Positions 46,067-54,616 of a stretch of DNA of 64,000 nt are shown piece after piece. Location of the stretch: NCBI GenBank assembly GCA_965140405.1, contig OZ223208.1, positions 620,001 to 684,000 of the forward strand, in the 5' to 3' direction. The notes under the pieces were generated by a model that searched no databases, was not told the origin of the DNA, and saw only the letters and a list, made by a program, of their open reading frames with translations. A program made the translations under genes and the position numbers. The first letter of the stretch is position 1, and the number at the start of each line of letters is the position of its first letter. The DNA is from G963556115 sp963666605 (GTDB lineage: Bacteria > Planctomycetota > SZUA-567).

Positions 46067-46360
46067 ATGAATCAGAAACCACTATCTAAAATCAAACTTC
46101 TGAAGGAGATACAGGTAGCCCAAGAATCTCCTTCTGGCGTGATGATGGTCTATACTTGTTATGAAGCGATACCAAATGGTGGATTCTGCATACTCTCAGC
46201 AACACCTTGTAAAGACGGGAAGATCCATCTCAAACGTTCTTCTTATATCAATACATCAAAAGATACAGACATCAATCTGCCAACAATGTTCTTCCCAACC
46301 TTGATAGATGCAATAAATGCATACCCACTTGAGAGCATTACTAGCTGCAACGTAGGCTAG
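46067..46360 (+). CDS. Small hypothetical protein
   Basis: Open frame of 97 codons that I do not recognise. It begins MNQKPLSKIKLLKEIQV, continues with SGVMMVYTCYEAIPNGGFCILS, ATPCKDGKIHLKRSSYIN, and ends SLESITSCNVG-like (PLESITSCNVG). The composition is that of a soluble cytoplasmic protein with four cysteines, no signal peptide and no membrane helix. It has no convincing ribosome site (only TAGG eleven bases upstream). In favour of a real gene are balanced codon use and a terminator-like hairpin 180 bases downstream; no overlapping frame competes with it. Confidence 0.5.
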   Translation: MNQKPLSKIKLLKEIQVAQESPSGVMMVYTCYEAIPNGGFCILSATPCKDGKIHLKRSSYINTSKDTDINLPTMFFPTLIDAINAYPLESITSCNVG

Positions 46361-46542
46361 AGAGATAAATCCTTTTTATATAGCAAGTTATGATATAATC
46401 CCCCCTTTCAAATTATCAGAGAAACTAGCTTAAATTTCACCTATTTTATCAATAATATTCAGGATAAATAAAATAACTCTTGACTGAAGTTTATTTATAG
46501 GTTAAATCATATATTATCAATATTGATAACCTTAAGTGAGGT

Positions 46543-46582
46543 AAAGTTAGCAAATTTTGCATATTCTCATTTTGCTACCTTT
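46543..46582 (+). terminator. Terminator-like hairpin upstream of polA
   Basis: Stem 46543-46554 / 46571-46582 (12 bp, one mismatch) followed by ATTATTT. The arms AAAGTTAGCAAA / TTTGCTACCTTT nearly repeat those of the terminator at 5244-5275. Just before it is a perfect 16-bp palindrome (46514-46529, TTATCAATATTGATAA), a possible protein-binding site. Confidence 0.5.
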
Positions 46583-46784
46583 TATTATTTGCCCTCTCCT
46601 AATAATTCCAATATCATGATATTTCTTTTTTCCCAAATAAACCTTATATTAGCATATATTTCCGTACTGCTTGAATATTAATTGCTAACTATTATCATAC
46701 TATGTAATGAGGGCGACAGGCACTTATCCCAATTAACTTTTTCATAACCTATAACAACTCAAACCAGATCAACAAGGCGTAGTA

Positions 46785-49445
46785 ATGTCAGAAGACTTAT
46801 ATATTATAGATGGTCATGCGCAGATTTACCGTGCTTTCTATGCGGTAGAAGGATTACGCTCCCCTACTGGTGAGCCTGTGAATGCAATATTTCAATTTAC
46901 CCGTATGCTTATGCATCTAATCAAAGAAGAGCAACCTAGCAGAATAATTGCTGTATTTGACGCACCGGGAAAAAATTTCAGGCACGATCTCTTTCCAGAA
47001 TATAAGAAAAATCGCAAACCAGCTCCAGATGAACTGAAGGTACAAATCCCTCAAGTTATGGATATTGTAAAAGACTTCAATATTCCCGTTATTTCAATTG
47101 AGGGTTATGAAGCAGATGATATCATCGGTGTTATTGCCAATGAAGCTACTAAAGCTGGACTGAACAGTACCATTGTTTCAGGTGACAAAGACCTTGCACA
47201 ACTTCTAAACAGCCATGTTCGCTTATTTGACCCAAGAAAAAATAAATACACAACAGAGAGTGACTTTTACGATGAAAACGGCTTTACTCCTGATAAGCTT
47301 GTAGATCTAATGGGACTTTGGGGCGATACAGCAGATAATATTCCTGGGGTAGCTGGCATTGGAAAGAAGATTGGCAGAGAGCTGATACAGAAGTATAAAA
47401 GCCTAGAAAATCTCTTAGACCGAGCTAGTGAGATAAAAGGTAAACGTGGAGAGACTTTATTAAATAGCAAAGATGTCGCATTGCTTTCAAAGAGGCTAGC
47501 AACACTATCACTGGATGCCACGGTTGATTTCGACTTAAATGAAGCATTTATCAAAAAACCGAACTATGAAGCGTTACGCGCAAAGTTTGTTAATTATGGC
47601 TTTAAAGTACTTCTTAGTGAATTAGAGCACCAAGATCCCGCTCCAAAAGAAATACGAGACTACCAGTTGATTGACACCCCTGAAAAGTTTGCAGCTCTCT
47701 ATACCGAACTTTCTAATATCACTCACTTCTCACTAGATACTGAGACGACAGGTCTCGATCCGATGCAAGCAGATCTTGTCGGTATCAGTCTAAGTTTTGC
47801 CGAGCGTAGTGCATTTTACCTACCATTTATGGGAAATGATGGTGAGAGTATCCTTAGTAAAACAGAACTTGGTAGACTGAAGCCAATTCTTGAGAACCCA
47901 AATATTACAAAGAGTGGACAAAACCTCAAGTACGACGTACTTATTCTCAAGAGGTGCGGCATAGATGTTAAAGGAATTTCATTCGATACCTTGATAGGTA
48001 GCTCACTACTTGAAGGGCATATTAGAGGGCATGATCTGGACTCACTTGCAGCTAGGCACCTTGGCATTGAGAAGATACCTACAAAAGACCTTATAGGTTC
48101 TGCTAGTAAAGAGATCACCATGGACAAGGCTGGAGTAGAAAGAGTCTCTGAGTATGCGTGTGAAGATGCTGATGTTACACTACGCCTTGAGAAGCTCTTC
48201 AAATCACGCCTAAACGAACAAGAGCTAGAGCTTATGAAAAATATCGAGCTTCCACTATCGTTAGTCCTTACAAAGATGCAAGCAAAAGGAATCAGAGTAG
48301 ATGGCGATCTTCTCAAAAAGCAGAGTCAAGAGTTGGAATTAGTACTAAATACCATAACCGAAAGAATATATGAGATAGCTGGCAGAGAGTTCAATATTGC
48401 AAGCCCTAAGCAACTTTCAGTTATAATGTTTGAAGAGCTAAAGTATCCTGTTATCAAGAAAACCAAGACCGGCTACAGTACTGATGAAGGAGTGCTCAAA
48501 GAACTTGCTAGCCAAGAATACGAACTACCAGAGCTACTCCTAGAATACCGTCAGTATAGCAAGTTAAAGAGCACCTACCTTGATGCACTACCAAAAATGA
48601 TTAACCCAAATACAGGTAGAATCCATACAACATTTTCACAGACAACAACAACGACAGGTCGTTTAGCATCAAGCAATCCGAACCTCCAGAATATTCCTAT
48701 CCGTTCAGAAAAAGGTAAAGCAATACGGGCAGCGTTCATACCAGCAGATGGCTGGCAGATGCTAGCTGCAGATTATTCACAAGTTGAGCTAAGGATGCTT
48801 GCCCACTTCTCTGAAGACACAGTTCTTACAGAAGCATTCAAGAATAATGAAGATATTCACAAGGTCGTTGCAGCCGAGATAAATAATATCCCACTAGAAG
48901 AAGTAAGTTCGCAAGAGCGCTACGCAGCAAAAGCTATCAACTTCGGAATAATATATGGTCAGACAGCCCACGGGCTCTCTCAGACTACAGGCATGAACCG
49001 CTTTACAGCCCAACAATTCATTGATAGCTACTTTGAGCAGTTCCCAAATATCAAGGACTTCTTGGAATCAACTATCGCTCAAGCTCACAAGGATGGAGGA
49101 GTTCGTACAATGTACGGACGCTGGCGAGCCCTACCAGAACTGAAATCTAGCAAGAAAGTGGATAGAGAACGGGGAGAGCGTGAGGCTGTAAATACACTTA
49201 TACAAGGCTCCTCGGCAGATCTTATAAAGATAGCGATGCTCAATGTTGACGCAGCCCTGCAAGATGAAGGATTGAACTCTAGCATGCTACTGCAGATTCA
49301 CGATGAACTTGTGTTTGAATCAGATCCTAAAGATATGAAAAGCCTTGAAGAACTCGTACGTAGAGAAATGGAAGGGGCTATCAGCCTTAGTGTACCACTC
49401 AAAGTAGATATTGGCACAGGAAGTAACTGGCTCGCTCTCAAGTAG
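46785..49445 (+). CDS. polA: DNA polymerase I
   Basis: Repair and Okazaki-fragment polymerase, 886 residues. The 5'-3' exonuclease domain (1 to about 290) has IIDGHAQIYRAFYA, GYEADDIIG and SGDKDLAQLL. The proofreading domain (about 295-480) keeps its acidic residues: FSLDTETTGLDP, GQNLKYDVLIL and YACEDADVTLRL, so 3'-5' exonuclease should be active. The polymerase domain has motif A LAADYSQVELRMLAHFS, motif B RYAAKAINFGIIYGQT and motif C LQIHDELVFE. First gene of a polA-coaE-rho unit, which I recall as the order in Chlamydia. Confidence 0.97.
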   Translation: MSEDLYIIDGHAQIYRAFYAVEGLRSPTGEPVNAIFQFTRMLMHLIKEEQPSRIIAVFDAPGKNFRHDLFPEYKKNRKPAPDELKVQIPQVMDIVKDFNIPVISIEGYEADDIIGVIANEATKAGLNSTIVSGDKDLAQLLNSHVRLFDPRKNKYTTESDFYDENGFTPDKLVDLMGLWGDTADNIPGVAGIGKKIGRELIQKYKSLENLLDRASEIKGKRGETLLNSKDVALLSKRLATLSLDATVDFDLNEAFIKKPNYEALRAKFVNYGFKVLLSELEHQDPAPKEIRDYQLIDTPEKFAALYTELSNITHFSLDTETTGLDPMQADLVGISLSFAERSAFYLPFMGNDGESILSKTELGRLKPILENPNITKSGQNLKYDVLILKRCGIDVKGISFDTLIGSSLLEGHIRGHDLDSLAARHLGIEKIPTKDLIGSASKEITMDKAGVERVSEYACEDADVTLRLEKLFKSRLNEQELELMKNIELPLSLVLTKMQAKGIRVDGDLLKKQSQELELVLNTITERIYEIAGREFNIASPKQLSVIMFEELKYPVIKKTKTGYSTDEGVLKELASQEYELPELLLEYRQYSKLKSTYLDALPKMINPNTGRIHTTFSQTTTTTGRLASSNPNLQNIPIRSEKGKAIRAAFIPADGWQMLAADYSQVELRMLAHFSEDTVLTEAFKNNEDIHKVVAAEINNIPLEEVSSQERYAAKAINFGIIYGQTAHGLSQTTGMNRFTAQQFIDSYFEQFPNIKDFLESTIAQAHKDGGVRTMYGRWRALPELKSSKKVDRERGEREAVNTLIQGSSADLIKIAMLNVDAALQDEGLNSSMLLQIHDELVFESDPKDMKSLEELVRREMEGAISLSVPLKVDIGTGSNWLALK

Positions 49446-49479
49446 AGCATGGATATATACCAAGATATAGGATTAGTCT

Positions 49480-50337
49480 ATGTTTTTAGATCAACCAGTA
49501 TTTGCCCTACTACCACTGGTCTTTTTCTACTATCTCTGCCCAATTTATATTGGGTATTATATAGGTAGGTGCAGTAAATCTGCAAGTAATATAATATTGC
49601 CACTCGTAGTTATTGGACTGTTTTACATACTAAAGCCATCTGCTGTTGGTAACCTAAATTATATTATAACTATCATTGTGCCTGTTATTTTTTTACAACT
49701 AACCGGTTATGTATTTGGAAGTATAAAGAAGCGACACTTTATAAAGAGAGAGTTGCCATATATTATCGGTATAACTGGACTGCCATGTAGCGGCAAAAGT
49801 GAGGCTAGCACCATCTTTGGCAAACTAGGAGCAAAAGTACTTGATATTGATAAACTCGGTCATACCTGCTTAGCCGACAAAGACTTAATAGCAGAACTAG
49901 CAGAAACTTTTGGCGAAGAAATACTTACAGACAAGGGTGAAATAGACAGGAGTGAATTAGGCAAATTAGTTTTTAATGATCCTAAAAATCTTAAAAAACT
50001 CGAGCAAATTATACATCCAGAAATGATATCCAAAGTAGAGGAAACCATTAGATATCTAGAACCTGAAGCTGTCTTGGTTTTAGATGCAGCAATTCTCCAA
50101 CACATGGGACTTGATAAAATATGTAATAGAGTATTTGTAACATCTAGCGATACCAGCACACGCATATCTAGAGCTTCTGAAAGAGGCTGGGATATTGATG
50201 AACTATTTAGACGAGACGAGGCGGTAAAAAAAGACTTGTCATATAGAGACATTACGATGATTGAAAATAATAATAGTAAAGAACAATTCATAAAAAATAT
50301 AGAAAGCATTTGGAAGGAAATACGCGATGAGCGATGA
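49480..50337 (+). CDS. coaE: Dephospho-CoA kinase with N-terminal membrane domain
   Basis: Last step of coenzyme A synthesis (ATP + dephospho-CoA). The kinase part starts near residue 94 with YIIGITGLPCSGKSEA (P-loop G100-S107), VLDIDKLGH, DRSELGKLVF, QIIHPEM and VLDAAILQHMGLDKI, all CoaE landmarks. Ordinary CoaE is about 200 residues; this one has about 91 more at the N-terminus with three hydrophobic helices (about 7-27, 36-52 and 60-80), ending in a basic KKRHFIKRE. The start at 49480 has AGGA seven bases upstream, so the extension appears to be translated and the kinase should be held at the membrane. The gene overlaps rho by 11 bases. Confidence 0.85.
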   Translation: MFLDQPVFALLPLVFFYYLCPIYIGYYIGRCSKSASNIILPLVVIGLFYILKPSAVGNLNYIITIIVPVIFLQLTGYVFGSIKKRHFIKRELPYIIGITGLPCSGKSEASTIFGKLGAKVLDIDKLGHTCLADKDLIAELAETFGEEILTDKGEIDRSELGKLVFNDPKNLKKLEQIIHPEMISKVEETIRYLEPEAVLVLDAAILQHMGLDKICNRVFVTSSDTSTRISRASERGWDIDELFRRDEAVKKDLSYRDITMIENNNSKEQFIKNIESIWKEIRDER

Positions 50338-52270
50338 AGAAAACACGCCAACAAAAGAAACAACAGGAAGCAAGAAAGTTGCTAAAAAAGTAACCAAAAA
50401 GAAGGCGACCAAGAAAAAAGTTTCAAAAAAGAAGGTAAGCAAAAAGGTCAATAGTAAAGGTACCCCATCTGAAGATGCGAGTACCCAAGATACTAGCGTT
50501 ACAACTACTTCTGTAAAAGAGGTAGCAATTCAACAAGAACAAACAGCTACTCCATCTGATCAACCACGCCCTCTTACCCCAGAGAGTATTCTTGCTTCAC
50601 AAAAGGCAAAAGCTCCAAACGCAGTTAAAGCTCCAGAGACAAATGAAGCTACAACTGCTACTAAGACAAAGGAAGCCGTCGCCCCTGCCCAGAAAACTGA
50701 GCAACGCCCACGCAATAATCCTTCACAACACCGCACAAGAACCTTCAGCAATAACAACAACAATAACAATAATAATAGACACCGCACTGGTGACCAACAA
50801 CGTAACAATAAATTCCAGAATAATAGTAACAATAATCAAAATAGTAACAACAATAATCAACGTAAACGTGAAGGCTATAGCAATACCCCCCGCACCCAAA
50901 AATTTAGCAATAACAATATGCCAAAATATAACACCACAGTTGCTAATACCACTCCTCAAGAGCAGAGTACTAACAACGAAAAGCATGAAGTATACGAGCA
51001 AGTAAAACAGTCAGAACTACACATTACCTCACTTAAAGACATGACGGTTGCTGAACTTCGCGCCCTAGCAAAACAGGATAAGCTAGAAGGCATTGCCGGT
51101 ATGGTCAAACAAGAGCTCATCTTTGCAATTATCAAGAATAAAGTAAACCAGAACGGTTTGCTCTACGGAGAAGGTGTTCTAGAGGTTCTACCAGACGGCT
51201 ACGGCTTCTTGCGTAGTCCAAAGTTTAACTATACTCCATGCCCAGATGATATCTATATATCACCTAGCCAGATTCGACGTTTTGGTATGCGTAGTGGTCA
51301 TACAGTATCAGGTCAAATACGACCTCCAAAGGATAGTGAAAACTACTTTGCTCTACTACGTGTTGAAGCTATTAACATGGAAGAACCAGATAAGATCAAA
51401 GACAAGATTCCATTTGAAGATCTGACACCAATCTTCCCTGAAGAGCGCTTAATAATGGAGACAACAAGTGACGAACTTTCCGGCAGGGTTATAGACCTCG
51501 TTATGCCAATAGGTAAGGGACAGAGAGCACTTATTGTTGCTCCACCTCGTACAGGTAAGACTGTTCTAATGCAGAATATTGCCAATGCGATAACCAAGAA
51601 CAATCCTGAGGTTATCCTCATGGTGCTGCTAATTGACGAACGCCCAGAAGAAGTTACAGATATGCAACGCTCTGTAGACGGAGAAGTAATCAGCAGTACC
51701 TTTGATGAGCCAGCAAGTAGACACGTCCAAGTAAGCCAGATGATGATTGAAAAAGCAAAGCGTCTGGTAGAATATGGTAAAGATGTAGTCATCCTTCTTG
51801 ACTCTATCACTAGACTTGGTAGAGCGTATAACACTGAAGCCCCTCATTCAGGCAGGATCCTCTCAGGTGGTGTCGATGCCCAAGCACTCCAGAAACCAAA
51901 GCGCTTCTTTGGTGCTGCTAGAAATATCGAAAACGGCGGTAGCTTGACAATTATTGGCACAGCCCTCACCGATACAGGTAGCAGAATGGATGAAGTTATC
52001 TTTGAAGAGTTTAAAGGTACAGGTAATGCAGAAGTTCACCTAGACCGCCGACTTGTAAACCGACGACTCTACCCTGCAATAGATGTCAACATCTCAGGTA
52101 CACGTAAAGAAGACAGAATAGTTCATCCAGATGAACTAAACCGTATCTGGCAGGTAAGAAAGTATCTCAACGATCTCAACCCTGTAGATGCCATGGAGTT
52201 CTTGCAGACAAAGCTTAAAAAGAGCAAGACCAACCTTGAATTTTTGATGACTATCAACCCAAATCAATAA
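50327..52270 (+). CDS. rho: Transcription termination factor Rho with long Lys/Asn-rich extension
   Basis: Hexameric RNA helicase that ends transcription. The conserved core starts near residue 231 with the Rho N domain (LHITSLKDMTVAELRALAK), then the RNA-binding cold-shock fold (GEGVLEVLPDGYGFLRSP), the Walker A region (VAPPRTGKTVLMQ, about 405), RPEEVTDM and VVILLDSITRLGRAYN. The first 230 residues are low complexity: a lysine-rich stretch (about 20-48, AKKVTKKKATKKK), an Ala/Pro/Thr stretch, and an asparagine-rich stretch (about 140-200) with nine Asn in a row. E. coli Rho has 419 residues. Extended N-termini are known in Bacteroidetes, Actinobacteria and PVC bacteria, where they can bind RNA and drive condensation. 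Confidence 0.96.
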   Translation: MSDEENTPTKETTGSKKVAKKVTKKKATKKKVSKKKVSKKVNSKGTPSEDASTQDTSVTTTSVKEVAIQQEQTATPSDQPRPLTPESILASQKAKAPNAVKAPETNEATTATKTKEAVAPAQKTEQRPRNNPSQHRTRTFSNNNNNNNNNRHRTGDQQRNNKFQNNSNNNQNSNNNNQRKREGYSNTPRTQKFSNNNMPKYNTTVANTTPQEQSTNNEKHEVYEQVKQSELHITSLKDMTVAELRALAKQDKLEGIAGMVKQELIFAIIKNKVNQNGLLYGEGVLEVLPDGYGFLRSPKFNYTPCPDDIYISPSQIRRFGMRSGHTVSGQIRPPKDSENYFALLRVEAINMEEPDKIKDKIPFEDLTPIFPEERLIMETTSDELSGRVIDLVMPIGKGQRALIVAPPRTGKTVLMQNIANAITKNNPEVILMVLLIDERPEEVTDMQRSVDGEVISSTFDEPASRHVQVSQMMIEKAKRLVEYGKDVVILLDSITRLGRAYNTEAPHSGRILSGGVDAQALQKPKRFFGAARNIENGGSLTIIGTALTDTGSRMDEVIFEEFKGTGNAEVHLDRRLVNRRLYPAIDVNISGTRKEDRIVHPDELNRIWQVRKYLNDLNPVDAMEFLQTKLKKSKTNLEFLMTINPNQ

Positions 52271-52414
52271 TAGTAATGATCTGGTATTATAGTATTGCCG
52301 AGGTGTATAATTAATTTTTCAGACACTTGAGGTATAAGTATTGAAATCAGCTAACATTAAACATATACTTTACACTTACATAATACTGGTAAAATATTAA
52401 TCTAGTCTGTCCTT

Positions 52415-52461
52415 TGGGTATTGGTACTCCCCTCCTTCCACCAAGCCCATTGGATAGGCTT
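52415..52461 (+). terminator. Structured rho 3' region with terminator hairpin
   Basis: AAGCC (52443-52447) pairs with GGCTT (52457-52461), followed by TTATAAAAT: a weak terminator. The same AAGCCC can instead pair with upstream bases (TGGG 52415-52418 and TTGG 52421-52424 with CCAA 52441-52444 and CCCA 52446-52449), so the two folds exclude each other. Confidence 0.4.
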
Positions 52462-52477
52462 TTATAAAATAAAAAAA

Positions 52478-52533
52478 TGCTTGTTTCAAATAAGGCTCTG
52501 CAATAAAATGCAGAGCTTTATTTGAAACAAGCA
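52478..52533. terminator. Long bidirectional terminator between rho and hydE
   Basis: 25-bp stem (52478-52502 / 52509-52533) with one wobble pair and a 6-nt loop, flanked by seven A on the left and five T on the right, so it works on both strands between convergent genes. Confidence 0.85.
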
Positions 52534-52569
52534 CTTTTTAGTATAGTAAGATTTAAACCTGACTCTAGC

Positions 52570-53601
52570 CTACCGTTCAACTTTATTTATAGAATCACCT
52601 CGACCAGATCCTTGAATTCTTCCGATAGATTCCAGCCATTCTGAAAGTGAAATACCACTCTCTTTCTCATTGAGTGCAGTCTTTGATGGGTATATAGAGT
52701 ACATTTCCCTGTACTTTGCAGGAGTAATATTAGGCATCAAAATATTAGCACCACAGCTAAGTCCTTGAATTCTACCGTCCACACCATTTAGAGTTGCCAG
52801 AGCAGTGGTACTAGGTATATTTGATTTAGGACAGACCAATCTTGCCAGAGCAACAACTCTACAAGCCATATCAACACTTCCCGGCACAACCCTCTGAAGT
52901 GATACATCATCATACAATGGAGTACCAGGAGATGGGATATACGGTCCAATCCCAATCATATCTAGATCGAGTTCCTTGAACATCATTATATCATTTACAA
53001 CATCATTATATGTCTGCCCAGGTATTCCGACCATAGCACCGCTACCTACTTCATACCCTATCTCTCTCATCCTCTTCAACATTCCAAACCTATTACTCAC
53101 CTTATCTCCAAGGTTTGGGTGAATCTTCTCATACAAAGCTTGATTTGTGGTTTCGAATCTTAGTAAGAATCTATCTGCCCCAGCCTCAAACCACTCCAAA
53201 AGCTCATCATCAGTCCTCTCGCCTACTGACAAGGTGACAGCAAGTCCTGTTTCATCCTTGATTCGCTTTAGGAGAGTTGTCATCCACTCAGTATCAATTC
53301 CCCAATCTTCACCAGACTGGAGGACCATTGTTCCATACTTTAGCTCTACTATATTTCTTGCGCATTCTAATATTTCATCATGACTCATACGATATCTACT
53401 AATATCTGAGCAATTCACACCAATTCCACAGTATTGGCAATCTCTAGCGCAATAATTAGAAAACTCAACCAATCCTCTCAGATGAACCTCATCACCAACG
53501 AATTCATATCTAACACGATCTGCAATTCGATATAATTCATTTATAATTTCAGGACTATCAGCATGAATCCAATCGGCTATTTCTGTCCTTGAAATATCCA
53601 T
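52570..53601 (-). CDS. hydE: [FeFe]-hydrogenase maturation radical SAM protein HydE
   Basis: Radical SAM enzyme for building the H-cluster of [FeFe] hydrogenase. The 343 residues contain the motif CARDCQYCG (Cys-x3-Cys-x2-Cys) in LVEFSNYCARDCQYCGIG, then YGTMVLQSGED, LSVGERTDDEL, FLLRFETTN, GAMVGIPGQTYNDVVNDI and PNITPAKYREMYSIYP, all HydE features. The C-terminal cysteine triad of some HydE proteins is not seen. The frame is open to 53694, but the ATG at 53601 has GGAGG seven bases upstream. hydF, hydG and the hydrogenase itself are not in the window. Confidence 0.9.
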   Translation of the reverse strand: MDISRTEIADWIHADSPEIINELYRIADRVRYEFVGDEVHLRGLVEFSNYCARDCQYCGIGVNCSDISRYRMSHDEILECARNIVELKYGTMVLQSGEDWGIDTEWMTTLLKRIKDETGLAVTLSVGERTDDELLEWFEAGADRFLLRFETTNQALYEKIHPNLGDKVSNRFGMLKRMREIGYEVGSGAMVGIPGQTYNDVVNDIMMFKELDLDMIGIGPYIPSPGTPLYDDVSLQRVVPGSVDMACRVVALARLVCPKSNIPSTTALATLNGVDGRIQGLSCGANILMPNITPAKYREMYSIYPSKTALNEKESGISLSEWLESIGRIQGSGRGDSINKVER

Positions 53602-53715
53602 AAACCCGCCTCCACTCTCTAGTAAATACCGACATAATTTCAGGTATTTACTACTCTTAAAAAAAAGAGGGAGAATAACATCCCTCTTCATCATTAAAAT
53701 AACCTCTACAGCTTA

Positions 53716-53946
53716 TTAGTTATGCCCACCGCACATACCAGAGCCACATGCTCCCCCGGCAAACCCAGGGCATCCCCCTTGGGCACAAGAAGGCATATCC
53801 TGTGAAGGTACATGAGTCGCAAAGACACTCAACTGCTTCTCGACATCTTTATCACCACAAAACTCACATAATGGCAACTCTCCATGCGGGACAATTGTCT
53901 CGAAACCTTTACCACACTTCTTACAAATAAACTCATATAACGGCAT
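53716..53946 (-). CDS. FmdB-family zinc ribbon protein
   Basis: Small protein of 76 residues. It starts MPLYEFICKKCGKGFE with a zinc ribbon made of CKKC and CEFC, then a flexible Gly/Cys-rich tail (CAQGGCPGFAGGACGSGMCGGHN). The family is called putative regulatory protein FmdB, with no firm function. The ATG at 53946 is chosen over 53964 because AAGGAG lies seven bases before it. The gene is upstream of hydE on the same strand, with 21 bases between the frames (114 to the chosen hydE ATG), so the two are probably one unit. The Cys-rich tail could bind additional metal. Confidence 0.85.
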   Translation of the reverse strand: MPLYEFICKKCGKGFETIVPHGELPLCEFCGDKDVEKQLSVFATHVPSQDMPSCAQGGCPGFAGGACGSGMCGGHN

Positions 53947-53964
53947 ACCACCACTCCTTATCAT

Positions 53965-54530
53965 ATGATATCAATCACAAAAATACATTACTCTCATATA
54001 TTAAATGAGTTACAAAAACGACCACATACAACTCATATTAATAACTACTCGCTAATTATAAAGCCTCACACTAGAAGTTCAATACTTAGTGTTATTATTA
54101 GAGCCCAATCATTCTAAATTGAGTTAGAAAATAAACTTAACGTATGCAGTATAGTTGCATACCAAGATCGAAGCAATCATCAAATATATTTAAATACTAT
54201 ATCAGAGCCAATATTCGTAATATACTACTCATTTATATAGTAAATGCTAAAAATGTGTTGGATAGTCTATTCATTATTTTATACTAATAGTAATAATTTG
54301 CATCAACAGAGTTAATAATTTATGAAACAAACTAGGTATACACTTTGCATACTTTGGTCTAATAATTCCTAACTACGACATTACACACCATTATTCCGGC
54401 ACATTTTGCCGATAATTCTCAATAAAATTCTTCAACAATAACCGTAAAACATTATAAACTTTTTTACTGTAATGAGTTGTCTAAATGGTCGATATGAAAA
54501 GGTAACTGGTACGTTTATTGAGTACGTGTA
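53965..54530. other. Intergenic region upstream of flgK
   Basis: About 570 AT-rich bases between the divergent FmdB/hydE and flagellar genes. It has a GCCGATAA box at 54408-54415 that equals the flagellar sigma-28 -10 element, but no convincing -35 element is found at the proper distance. No gene was recognised. Confidence 0.45.
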
Positions 54531-54575
54531 ACTGTCAAATATCGGTGAGAAATGGATTACTCACAATTTGTCAGT
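54531..54575 (+). other. Hairpin in the flgK leader
   Basis: Two stacked stems: ACTGTCAAAT (54531-54540) with ATTTGTCAGT (54566-54575), one mismatch, and GTGAG (54545-54549) with CTCAC (54560-54564). It ends 41 bases before the flgK start, has no T run, and so may be a leader control element or a protein-binding site. Confidence 0.45.
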
Positions 54576-54616
54576 AACACTAAAATCATATAATATGATA
54601 GAAATAAGGATATACT

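Noticed and set aside
49753..49760. Internal TTG as the true start of coaE
   Set aside because: It would give a normal-sized kinase, but the upstream 91 codons are open, hydrophobic in a helix-like pattern and preceded by a well-spaced AGGA at 49480. Kept as an alternative only.
50740..50780. AAT/AAC repeat as a CRISPR or other repeat array
   Set aside because: It is a codon repeat in frame with rho, encoding an asparagine run, with no spacers.
50560..51001. Open frames antisense to and overlapping the rho 5' region
   Set aside because: They mirror the low-complexity Lys/Asn codons of rho (Leu/Val-rich shadows) and have no ribosome sites.
54395..54420. Sigma-54 (GG-N-GC) or sigma-28 promoter upstream of flgK
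   Set aside because: GGCAC and TGC are only 8 bases apart between GG and GC where sigma-54 needs 10. GCCGATAA fits the sigma-28 -10 element, but no TAAA-like -35 is at the proper distance, so neither is claimed as a feature.
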